Source: Deltaproteobacteria bacterium (GTDB lineage: Bacteria; Desulfobacterota; Desulfobacteria; Desulfobacterales; Desulfosarcinaceae). Taken from it: a stretch of DNA of 64,000 bases. The notes under the pieces were generated by a model. It saw only the letters and a program-made list of their open reading frames with translations. It made no database searches and was not told the DNA's origin. Below are positions 7,369 to 14,976 of the stretch, in pieces. Position 1 is the stretch's first letter, and each line of letters opens with the position of its first letter. The position numbers were made by a program, and so were the translations under genes. The stretch is taken from contig JAHLLR010000012.1 of NCBI GenBank assembly GCA_020444075.1, positions 1 to 64,000 on the forward strand. Reading direction: 5' to 3'.

Positions 7369-9441
7369 TCACAGGGCAATCCGCGCATCAACCGCCACGG
7401 CCCCTTTTTCGAAGGCCATGACCGGATTGAGGTCCAGTTCCCTGATCTGGGGAAAGTCGGTCACCAGCTTGGACAGCCGCTGAATCAGATCGACCAGCGC
7501 GGTTTTGTCTACCGGCTTTTCGCCGCGCACCCCGTCGAGCAGGGCGGATGTCCGGATGCCGTCCACCATTTCCCGGGCCTCGGCGTCGGTGACCGGGGTC
7601 AGGTTGAACACCACGTCCTTGAGCACCTCCACGAAGATGCCGCCGAGACCGAACATGACCAGATGCCCCACACCGGGCTCAGCTTTGGCGCCCAGGATCA
7701 CTTCCCGGCCACCGGGTACAAACTGTTGGACGAAAAAGCGCAGGTCCGCGGCGTCGATTTGTTCTTTCATCTTCCTGGCGGCATTTTTCACCGCATCGGC
7801 GTCGGCCAGGTTCACGGCCACGCCGCCCATGTCGCTCTTGTGGACTACGGAAGCGGCATCGGCCTTGACGACGACCGGATAGCCGATGGCCTCTGCGGCG
7901 GCAATGGCACCATCGATATCGTCGGCCATGCGCCACTCGGGCACATCAATGCCGTAGGCTTCAAGGATTTCGTAAACTTGATCGGCAGCCAGCATCGACC
8001 GTCCGTTGGCCTTGACGAAAACGGTCCTGGCGCCAGCGGTGTCCACATCGCCGAATGTCCGAACCCGCCCGGGTGGTCGATCCAGGATGTTGCGGTAGCG
8101 CACCAGGGCGCCCAGGGCCCGGGCGGCATCGCTGGGCAGGGCAAAGCAGGGCACACCGCCCTCCTTGAGGATGGCTTCGGTTCCGGCCCACTGGCGCCGG
8201 TCGGTCATCAGGTTGCAGACCATGGGCTTGATCTGCTGCTGGTTCACCTGGGCGATGGCGGTGGCGATCTTTTCCGTATCCACGAAAAAGGGGGTGACAA
8301 AGTGGACGAGGATGCAGTCGAAACTGTCGTCGGCCATCATGGCCTCAAGGCAGACCAGGTAATGCTCGGCGGTGCCCGTGGCCAGTACATCCACCGGGTT
8401 GCTGATCGATGCCTCGGGATAAAGCTTCTCCGTGAGCATGGCTTTGGTTTTCCCGGAGAGCGGAGGCAGGGTCAGGCCGGCATCCACGAGGATGTCGGTG
8501 GCGATCACCGCCGGACCGCCGGTATTGGTGATAATGCCCACCCGGTTGCCCCTGGGAACCGGCTGTGAGCCGAAGGCCACGGCGGCGTTGATCAGGTGGC
8601 CTTCATCCCTGAAATCGACGATGCCGGCCTTTTTAAAGATCAGGTCGGTGGCCAGGTCTTCCCGGGCCAGGCCGCCGGTGTGGGAGGCGGCCGCCTTGGC
8701 GCCCTCCATGGTTCGGCCGGCCTTCATGGCCAGCACGGGCTTTTGTTTGGTGGCTTGCCGGGCTGCCTCGAAAAATCCCATAGGATCCTTGAGCCCCTCC
8801 ACGTAGGTGACAATGACCCGGGTGCCGTCGTCGTCGGCCAGGTACTGGATGATCTCGGGGATGGAGATGTCGCAGGCGTTGCCGTTGGACGCATAGATGC
8901 GGGTGCCCACATCCATGGCCGAAAATCCCTGGTGGATCACCTCGGCCACCCCGCCGGACAGGGCCACGATGGAGATGTGCCCGGCGTCGGGGAAGGTGAA
9001 CGTGAAGTTGCAGTAGGCGCGCACGGCCGGGTCGGAATTGATGATCCCCTGGCAGTTGGGGCCGAAGATGCGGATGCCGTAGGCCTTGGCCTTTTCCAGA
9101 AAAACCCTTTCGATTTCGGCCCCCTCGGGGCCGGTTTCGGAAAACCCGCCGGAGTTGATGATGATGTGTTTCACGCCCTTTTTGCCGCAGTCTTCCACGG
9201 CCATGGGCACGAATTTGGCCGGGATCACCATGTGGGCCACGTCCACCTGGCCGGGTACGTCGAGAATGGATTTATAGGCCTTGATTCCCCGGATTTCGTC
9301 GGCCTTGGGGTTGATGGGGTAGATTCCCCCCTGGTAGCCGAAATCCAGCAGGTTCTTGATCACGCGGTTGCCGATGTGCAACTCTTTTCCGGAGGCACCG
9401 ATGACCGCCACGCCTTTGGGGTTGAAAAGGGTATCCAGCAT
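7369..9441 (-). CDS. acyl-CoA synthetase (ADP-forming)
   Basis: A 690-residue single-chain synthetase of the Acd family. An N-terminal CoA-binding domain (VAVIGAS near 13) is followed by the ligase-CoA domain with the phosphorylated histidine in ASHTGG near 252, and a C-terminal ATP-grasp domain (from about 475). The enzyme converts acyl-CoA, ADP and phosphate to acid, CoA and ATP, so it saves energy as substrate-level phosphorylation, or runs in reverse for activation. Archaeal relatives accept acetyl-CoA or arylacetyl-CoA. Its position beside iorAB and paaK would suit an aryl substrate, but acetyl-CoA from the thiolases is as likely. The start has AAGGAGCGAGG, and only 12 bases separate it from the preceding gene. 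Confidence 0.9.
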   Translation of the reverse strand: MLDTLFNPKGVAVIGASGKELHIGNRVIKNLLDFGYQGGIYPINPKADEIRGIKAYKSILDVPGQVDVAHMVIPAKFVPMAVEDCGKKGVKHIIINSGGFSETGPEGAEIERVFLEKAKAYGIRIFGPNCQGIINSDPAVRAYCNFTFTFPDAGHISIVALSGGVAEVIHQGFSAMDVGTRIYASNGNACDISIPEIIQYLADDDGTRVIVTYVEGLKDPMGFFEAARQATKQKPVLAMKAGRTMEGAKAAASHTGGLAREDLATDLIFKKAGIVDFRDEGHLINAAVAFGSQPVPRGNRVGIITNTGGPAVIATDILVDAGLTLPPLSGKTKAMLTEKLYPEASISNPVDVLATGTAEHYLVCLEAMMADDSFDCILVHFVTPFFVDTEKIATAIAQVNQQQIKPMVCNLMTDRRQWAGTEAILKEGGVPCFALPSDAARALGALVRYRNILDRPPGRVRTFGDVDTAGARTVFVKANGRSMLAADQVYEILEAYGIDVPEWRMADDIDGAIAAAEAIGYPVVVKADAASVVHKSDMGGVAVNLADADAVKNAARKMKEQIDAADLRFFVQQFVPGGREVILGAKAEPGVGHLVMFGLGGIFVEVLKDVVFNLTPVTDAEAREMVDGIRTSALLDGVRGEKPVDKTALVDLIQRLSKLVTDFPQIRELDLNPVMAFEKGAVAVDARIAL

Positions 9442-9453
9442 GGTCCTCGCTCC

Positions 9454-10701
9454 TTATTTGTTTTCCGCCAGTTGCTCGATGAAGGCCTCCACGTTGGTTT
9501 TGGTCTGCTCGTCGGAAATCAGCCGCAGGTCGTTCAGGTCGCCGTTGATGGTCAGGCTGGGGATGCCGGACTGCCGCTCGATGCGCTGGGGCATGCCGTA
9601 GCGGCAGTTGGAGTTGTTGGGGCAGGTTTTGGCGTCGTGGTAGATGATGCCGTCCACCTTGAAGAATTTCAGCATCTCCTTGATGTAGGCTTCCTTGGGG
9701 GTGTCGGCACGAACGATGAACAGCTCCGTGTAGGCCCGGGCCATGGAGTTGAAAGGATCGTCCGGGTCCAGGGCGGAGAAGATCCAGGAGTTGCAGTAGG
9801 TCGAGGCCAGTACATTGGTTTTCAGGGAGGCGAACAGCTTGGCGTGGGCGGACAGCCGACCCCAGACGGGCATGCCGTCCCAGTAAATCCGGAACTGCTC
9901 GTCTTCAACGGCCCCTTCCTTATCCGCGATGCGCTGGTTCAGCTCCGCCAGCAGGGTGCGGTAGCAGTCATTGGCTCGCTGGGTTCCCCGGCCCACCACG
10001 GCAGCGCCCATGAGGGTGGTGCCGTCGAAGAAGGTGATGGGCGATGGCACGGCGGCGGCGGTGTCCAGCACCTGCTTCCACAGGTCCGAGCATTCCCGCG
10101 ACAGGGCCACGGTCTCCTTGAGCCGGTCCATATCGAACGTGTTGCCGACGATGCGTTCCAGCGGGGGGATCAACGCTTCCATCTGCGCGGCAATGGATTT
10201 CACGTGGGACGCTTCCACCTCCTGGATACCCACATAGGAGTGGACGCCCACCACCGGCACGTCGTACTCTTCACCGTAGAAATTGAACCAGTCCTGCACG
10301 TCGCGGCACTGGTTGGTGTTGAACACCAGGACGTCCGGCTTTGGTGGCCCCTGGATGCCTTCGAAGATCTTGGCCAGGGGGGATACCTTTTCCAGGTAGG
10401 CGCCGATGTCGGCAGTAAGATAGGAACAGATGTCCGGTGAATAGCCCACGGCGTTGGCTTTGGGAATCAGCTCCGTGGCCATGCGCGAGGATCCCAGCAT
10501 GGCCGAGTGGGTTTCCGGAAAATAGACCAGAAAACCCATGGCCCGCAGAATCTCCGCCGGACCCACGCTGGTGCACCAGGCGATTTTTTTCTCACCGGTC
10601 TTGGCGGCGTTGTCCAGCTCGTAGTAGTAGTCGGCCATGAACTTGCCCAGCACCTTGGACGATTCAAGCCGTTTCAGTTTGATCTTCTTCTCTTCAGACA
10701 T
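9454..10701 (-). CDS. HgdB/BcrB-type 2-hydroxyacyl-CoA dehydratase or benzoyl-CoA reductase-like protein
   Basis: A 415-residue protein (ATG preceded by CCGGAGGTACGGC) of the family that contains HgdB, BcrB/BcrC and double-cubane cluster proteins. Cysteines at 43, 92 and 132 match the family pattern (for example PDICSYLTADIG), and two more lie at 360 and 366 in TCPNNSNC. Length and the DIC-Y-ADIG region resemble class I BcrB. Such proteins receive very low-potential electrons from an ATP-driven activase and use them for ring reduction or alpha-hydroxyacyl-CoA dehydration. The activase gene lies 94 bases upstream. No second large subunit is encoded nearby, unlike Hgd (two) or class I Bcr (two plus two ATPases), so a homodimer as in DCCP is possible. 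Context points to aryl-CoA chemistry; the reaction itself is unproven. Confidence 0.8.
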   Translation of the reverse strand: MSEEKKIKLKRLESSKVLGKFMADYYYELDNAAKTGEKKIAWCTSVGPAEILRAMGFLVYFPETHSAMLGSSRMATELIPKANAVGYSPDICSYLTADIGAYLEKVSPLAKIFEGIQGPPKPDVLVFNTNQCRDVQDWFNFYGEEYDVPVVGVHSYVGIQEVEASHVKSIAAQMEALIPPLERIVGNTFDMDRLKETVALSRECSDLWKQVLDTAAAVPSPITFFDGTTLMGAAVVGRGTQRANDCYRTLLAELNQRIADKEGAVEDEQFRIYWDGMPVWGRLSAHAKLFASLKTNVLASTYCNSWIFSALDPDDPFNSMARAYTELFIVRADTPKEAYIKEMLKFFKVDGIIYHDAKTCPNNSNCRYGMPQRIERQSGIPSLTINGDLNDLRLISDEQTKTNVEAFIEQLAENK

Positions 10702-10795
10702 GCCGTACCTCCGGTAAGTAAATTGGGGGATTGAGGGAATCAGGAATGGGTGAGTGAGAATCAATTAATACCTCGAGGCCCGGATCCCTTAATTT

Positions 10796-11611
10796 TCAAT
10801 TCCCAAACGTTTCTCTCGCAATCAGCGCTGCCCCCAATGCGCCGGTGAACTGGGGCAGTTCCGGCACCAGAATGGGGCGGTTGATCAGCTCCTGGGTCAT
10901 TTCCACCAGGTAGGGGTTATGGGCCACGACCCCGCCAGTCATCACCACCTTTTCGGTGAAGGCGTCCATCTCCTTGATTCTTGAAATGACCGAGAAGAAC
11001 AGTCCCTTGACGATGTCTTCCACCCGTTTACCCCGACGGATGTTCTCCAATACCTCGGTGGCGGAAAAGACCGTGCAGAAACTGCCCAGCTTGACCATGT
11101 CCGTGGATGCCGCGGCAAGGCCGTTCATTTCCGTCAGGGGGATGTCCAGTCGGGGGGACATCTCCTCCAGAAATGCGCCGGTGCCGGCGGCGCACTTGCG
11201 ATTCATCTTAAAGGACGTCCGTTTGCCGTTTTCATCCAGTTTGATGATCTTATTGTCCTGGCCGCCGATATCGATAATGGTGATCGCAAAGGGAAAATAG
11301 TGGAAGCACCCTTTGCCGTGGCAGCTTATTTCGGTGCGGTAGTCATGGGCATAGGAGACGTTCTTTCGGCCGTATCCGGTGGATATCGTACGTGCAATCC
11401 GATCTTTTTCAATATCTGCCATGGCCAATGCCTCGGTCAGGCATCGATCGGCAGTGGCCGTAAAATCCGTTCCCGACCGGTCGACACAATAACCGAGCAT
11501 ATAGCCGTCGGCATCGATCACCGCCACTTTGGTTCGGGATGCCCCCACGTCGGCACCGGCGAAGCAGGGTGGGTAGAGGTTTTGGGAAATGGTCTCCTTG
11601 ACTGTCGGCAT
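10796..11611 (-). CDS. CoA-substrate-specific enzyme activase (HgdC/BcrA-type ATPase)
   Basis: A 271-residue ASKHA-fold ATPase. Phosphate-binding DVGASRTK lies at 21-28 and DIGGQDNK at 114-121; the cluster cysteines are C140 in KCAAGTG and C179 in FCTVFS, which in a homodimer hold one [4Fe-4S] cluster. The activase couples ATP hydrolysis to transfer of one low-potential electron to its partner iron-sulfur enzyme, here almost surely the gene just downstream. A longer frame begins at 11716, but the added residues are not family-like and the ATG at 11609-11611 follows AGAAGAG. Only one such ATPase is present, whereas class I benzoyl-CoA reductase uses two different ones. Confidence 0.88.
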   Translation of the reverse strand: MPTVKETISQNLYPPCFAGADVGASRTKVAVIDADGYMLGYCVDRSGTDFTATADRCLTEALAMADIEKDRIARTISTGYGRKNVSYAHDYRTEISCHGKGCFHYFPFAITIIDIGGQDNKIIKLDENGKRTSFKMNRKCAAGTGAFLEEMSPRLDIPLTEMNGLAAASTDMVKLGSFCTVFSATEVLENIRRGKRVEDIVKGLFFSVISRIKEMDAFTEKVVMTGGVVAHNPYLVEMTQELINRPILVPELPQFTGALGAALIARETFGN

Positions 11612-11654
11612 GGTTCGCTCTTCTAACCCGGGTATACCGTAAACAACAGAATAC

Positions 11655-11930
11655 ATGCACCAAATCTTAAATGACAAACTACAAATCACAAATCCCAAAT
11701 AAATTCCAAATTTCAATATCCAAATAAGGCAAAAACCAACGGTTGAACATCATTTTGATTTCTCCACTATCGATAATCGGAATGTCCATTGTTCAAGACC
11801 GTAAGGTTTGGAAATTTGAATTTGGCTATTGTGATTTATTTGTCATTTGGTTTTTGGTTATTGCATTTTATTTATTATTTGCCTCTTGTTGTCTGACTTA
11901 AAAAATACGAATTTCGGAATCAAAATACCA
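11655..11930. repeat. paired, opposed CAAAT-type AT-rich repeats
   Basis: The 325-base gap between the activase and the PanE-like gene is AT-rich. Its right half (about 11660-11735, AAATGACAAACTACAAATCA and onward) is roughly the reverse complement of its left half (about 11808-11870, TTTATTTGTCATTTGG). The two arms form a long imperfect inverted repeat. The same CAAAT-rich wording recurs at 7287-7330. No gene is seen. The element may end one transcript or carry a promoter for the activase and its partner, but neither is clear. Confidence 0.5.
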
Positions 11931-11936
11931 ATTATG

Positions 11937-12884
11937 TTACAGTCTGGACTCCAACCCCTTCACCAGGCTCTGCAGGGTCATGTTATAGGGGGTTTCAATG
12001 CCGGCCCGCCGGCCGTATTCTACGAACTTGCCATTGATGTAGTCGATTTCGGTGCGTCGGCCGTTTTCGATGTCCATGAGCATTGAGGGCTTGTGGTTGC
12101 CGGCGTTGCGCATGTATTCGATGGCGTTGGGGTAATACTCCCAGCCCAGCAGGATCTCATTGGCCCGGGCGACCTTGACGCACTCTTTGACCAGAGCGTC
12201 GACGAGGTTGAAAATGATCGGGTCGTTCATGGCCTGGGACATGGTCAGGCCGGTCACGGCGCACACCGGGTTCATGCAGGCGTTGAGCACCCCTTTGCGC
12301 CACACCATGGCGATGATGTCTTCCGTATGGCGGGTGGGCAGGCCGCAGGCGGTCAGCGCATCGGCAATGGCATCGGCGGCGAATTTGGCCTCCGGGTCCA
12401 GCTCCTGAATAAAGTGGGGCGGGTGGTGAAAGGGAATCGTAACATGAGCCGGCCCCAGAAGGCCGCAGCCGTAGTTGACCACTGCCCGCATCACCGGTTC
12501 TTTGCCCAGGCTTTTGGCCAGAACCAGTTCGGTGTCGATGCCGTTCTGCCAGCTCACCACATAGAGGCCTTTTTTATGGAATCCCTCGATGGCCGATGCG
12601 ATCAGCGGCAGGACATTGGCTTTGACGGTGACGAAAATAACATCGGGCTTGTAGTCCGGCAGGGAGTCGATGCTGGTGCAGGTGTGGCTGACCGTCTGGG
12701 TTAGCTTTTCGGCCCCTTCGATGATAATTCCCCGTTTCAGGGCCGGTTTGAGAAGATCAGGGATGACGTCGCACAGAATTACCTCATAGCCCCCCTTGGC
12801 CAGGAATGCGGACACGATACAGCCGACGGGACCTGCACCAATGACGGCAAAGGTTTTGGGGACAAAGGGTTGTTTGTCTGTCAT
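11937..12884 (-). CDS. PanE/ApbA family ketoacid reductase (2-dehydropantoate 2-reductase-like)
   Basis: A 315-residue protein with the N-terminal Rossmann motif VIGAGPVGC at about 14-22, the family segment VTVKAN and WQNGID near 113, and the helical C-terminal domain. Family members reduce 2-oxo acids with NADPH; the classical case is ketopantoate. The place within an aromatic operon, directly after paaK, makes an aryl 2-oxo acid or another pathway ketone a fair guess, and some PanE relatives are general 2-hydroxyacid dehydrogenases. A pantothenate role is not supported by any neighbour. The start has CGGAGG seven bases before the ATG. Confidence 0.75.
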   Translation of the reverse strand: MTDKQPFVPKTFAVIGAGPVGCIVSAFLAKGGYEVILCDVIPDLLKPALKRGIIIEGAEKLTQTVSHTCTSIDSLPDYKPDVIFVTVKANVLPLIASAIEGFHKKGLYVVSWQNGIDTELVLAKSLGKEPVMRAVVNYGCGLLGPAHVTIPFHHPPHFIQELDPEAKFAADAIADALTACGLPTRHTEDIIAMVWRKGVLNACMNPVCAVTGLTMSQAMNDPIIFNLVDALVKECVKVARANEILLGWEYYPNAIEYMRNAGNHKPSMLMDIENGRRTEIDYINGKFVEYGRRAGIETPYNMTLQSLVKGLESRL

Positions 12885-12898
12885 GGTTGAACCTCCGA

Positions 12899-14206
12899 TT
12901 ATCGGAACTGTTTGGGCCGTTCATCAACCACGCGAAGGGCCTTGCCCTCGCTTCGTGCAATGAACTTGGGTTCCACGAGGTTTACCTCCACGCTGATTCC
13001 CATGTGACCGCGGATGTGGGCCATAATTTTGGCTTCCACTTCAAATTTCTTGCGGTCGCCTGCCGCATAAACGTCCTGTTTCGCCTCCACTTGCACCACC
13101 AGTTGATCCAGATAGCCTTTTTTTCGAACCAGCATGCGGTACTGAGGTTCCACCTCCTCGATATCCAGCAGCAGGGATTCGATCTGTGAGGGAAAGACAT
13201 TTACGCCGCTGATGATCAGCATGTCGTCGGTCCGACCAAAAATTTTATCCATTTTGACGAATGTTCTGCCGCAGACGCATTTTTCGCGGTACAGGCGGGT
13301 GATGTCTTTAGTGCGGTAACGGATCATGGGCATTGCCCGACGCTGAAGGGATGTGAAGATCAACTCGCCCTTTTCACCCAGCGGAACCGGTTCAAGGGTG
13401 ATGGGGTCGACCACTTCGGCCAGGTAGTAGTCTTCGTTGATGTGGATACCGCTCTGGGCCTCGCAGTCGAAGCCTACACCGGGGCCGCCCAGTTCGGTAA
13501 GACCATAAGCCTCCATGGCCTTGATTCCCATGCGCGCCTCGATCTCTTCACGCATGCCGGCGGTCCAGGGTTCGGCGCCGAAAATGCCGATGGAGAGCGG
13601 CAGTTTTTTCAGATCCACCTTGAGTTCCTCTGCCCGTTCGGCAATGGTCAGGGCATAGGATGGCGTACAGCACAGCACGTTGGTCTCGAAATCTTTTAAC
13701 AGGGTGATCTGGCGTTCGGTCAGCCCGGAACTGGTGGGCACAACCGTACAGCCCATGGTCGTGGCGCCCTGGTGAAATCCCAGGCCGCCCGTGAACAGGC
13801 CGTAGCCGTAGGCGTTTTGAACCACGTGCCCGGGTCTGACCCCGGCAGCATGAAAGTTGCGCGCCATGCACTCGCCCCACTGTACCAGGTCGTCGGCGGT
13901 ATACGGGCCGGTGATGGGTTTGCCCGTGGTTCCGGACGAGGCATGAACGCGCATCACGTCCTTTAAGGGAACGGCGCACAGGCCGAAGGGGTAATTGTCC
14001 CGCAGATCATTTTTTACCGTGAAAGGAAGTTTGGCCACGTCCTCGATGCCCTTGATGTCGGCGGTCTTGATACCCGCTTCCTTGAATTTTTTCTTGTAAA
14101 ACGGAACGCGTTTGGTCACCCACTCAAGGGTTTCCTGCAGCTTTTCCACCTGAAACTGATGAATCTGCTCCACCGCCATGCATTCGAACTTCTCATTCCA
14201 GGGCAT
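12899..14206 (-). CDS. paaK: phenylacetate-CoA ligase
   Basis: A 435-residue PaaK-type ANL enzyme. It starts at the ATG following GAAGGAGG; the family opening MPWNEKFE is intact. The ATP-binding motif SSGTTGKPITGPY lies near 95, the adenylate motif EAYGLTE near 240, and the short C-terminal domain ends in the PaaK style (VDERPKQFR). It makes phenylacetyl-CoA (or a related arylacetyl-CoA) from acid, ATP and CoA. It lies 69 bases after iorB, an arrangement known in anaerobes where IorAB and PaaK-like ligases handle aryl pyruvates and arylacetates. Unlike the ligase at 5621, it has no obvious PX4GK motif. Confidence 0.9.
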   Translation of the reverse strand: MPWNEKFECMAVEQIHQFQVEKLQETLEWVTKRVPFYKKKFKEAGIKTADIKGIEDVAKLPFTVKNDLRDNYPFGLCAVPLKDVMRVHASSGTTGKPITGPYTADDLVQWGECMARNFHAAGVRPGHVVQNAYGYGLFTGGLGFHQGATTMGCTVVPTSSGLTERQITLLKDFETNVLCCTPSYALTIAERAEELKVDLKKLPLSIGIFGAEPWTAGMREEIEARMGIKAMEAYGLTELGGPGVGFDCEAQSGIHINEDYYLAEVVDPITLEPVPLGEKGELIFTSLQRRAMPMIRYRTKDITRLYREKCVCGRTFVKMDKIFGRTDDMLIISGVNVFPSQIESLLLDIEEVEPQYRMLVRKKGYLDQLVVQVEAKQDVYAAGDRKKFEVEAKIMAHIRGHMGISVEVNLVEPKFIARSEGKALRVVDERPKQFR

Positions 14207-14275
14207 CGTTTTCCTCCTTCTCAATGGTCGGTTTTCCCCGGGCATGCCCGGGGCACAGTCACTTTTTACGCAGCT

Positions 14276-14869
14276 TCAGGCGTTGGCTGCCGCGATGAAA
14301 CCCAAGTCAAAGGCTTTAAGGTTCACATCCACAAAGGCCTTTTTGGTCTTGGTACGGATGGCTTCCACCAGATTTTCCTTGGGGATGGGCAAAATGCCTG
14401 TCTGGATCAGCGCGCCGAGCAGGACGATATTCACGGACATGACGTTGCCGGCAGCCGTGGCCCGTTCAACGGCATCAAAAGCGATGAGTCGTCTGGTTTT
14501 GGCTTTGATCAGGTCCTGAACCTGGTCCAGGTCCGGATAGGTACCTCTGCCGATCGCCACGGTAAAGGGCGGCAGGGGCGCCAGATTGGTAATGACGGTG
14601 GTGCCTGCATTGCACTTGTTCATGGCCCGCAGGGTCTCGGAGGGTTCGAATCCGACCAGTACGTCGGCTTCGCTGTCTGAAATGATGGTGCTGCTGGCAT
14701 CGCCGAACACGATGGCAGACTCCACCACCCCGCCTCTCTGGGCCATGCCGTGAATTTCGCTCATGCGCACCGGAACACCGGAAAGCAGAGCTGCCTGGCC
14801 GAGGACTTTGGAGGCCAGCAGGTTGCCCTGGCCTCCCACCGCTACGATAATCAGTCTTGTTGTCTTCAT
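14276..14869 (-). CDS. iorB: indolepyruvate ferredoxin oxidoreductase, beta subunit
   Basis: A 197-residue gamma-domain protein of the 2-oxoacid:ferredoxin oxidoreductase family. The motif GGQGNLLASK is at 13-22, followed by SEIHGMAQRGG, both diagnostic of IorB. With IorA it oxidises aryl pyruvates (indole-, phenyl-, hydroxyphenylpyruvate) to arylacetyl-CoA, CO2 and reduced ferredoxin. Reduced ferredoxin could feed the activase/BcrB-like pair of the same operon. The gene follows iorA by about 107 bases. Confidence 0.92.
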   Translation of the reverse strand: MKTTRLIIVAVGGQGNLLASKVLGQAALLSGVPVRMSEIHGMAQRGGVVESAIVFGDASSTIISDSEADVLVGFEPSETLRAMNKCNAGTTVITNLAPLPPFTVAIGRGTYPDLDQVQDLIKAKTRRLIAFDAVERATAAGNVMSVNIVLLGALIQTGILPIPKENLVEAIRTKTKKAFVDVNLKAFDLGFIAAANA

Positions 14870-14976
14870 GGTTGTTTCCCGTATGATAAGGGCTGCCGGC
14901 GCTAAGACCGGGATGGTCGGAACTATCCGAAAACGGTTGCCGGCAGCCGAAGGTTCGCTTTTTTCAGTTCAGGTGC

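Noticed and set aside
8596-10440. 614-residue plus-strand frame
   Set aside because: It spans parts of two real minus-strand genes (synthetase and BcrB-like protein), is rich in Gly, Val and His as typical shadow translation, and has no motif.
9454-11611. complete class I benzoyl-CoA reductase
   Set aside because: Only one large subunit and one ATPase are encoded; the BcrC-like subunit and the second ATPase are absent from the window.
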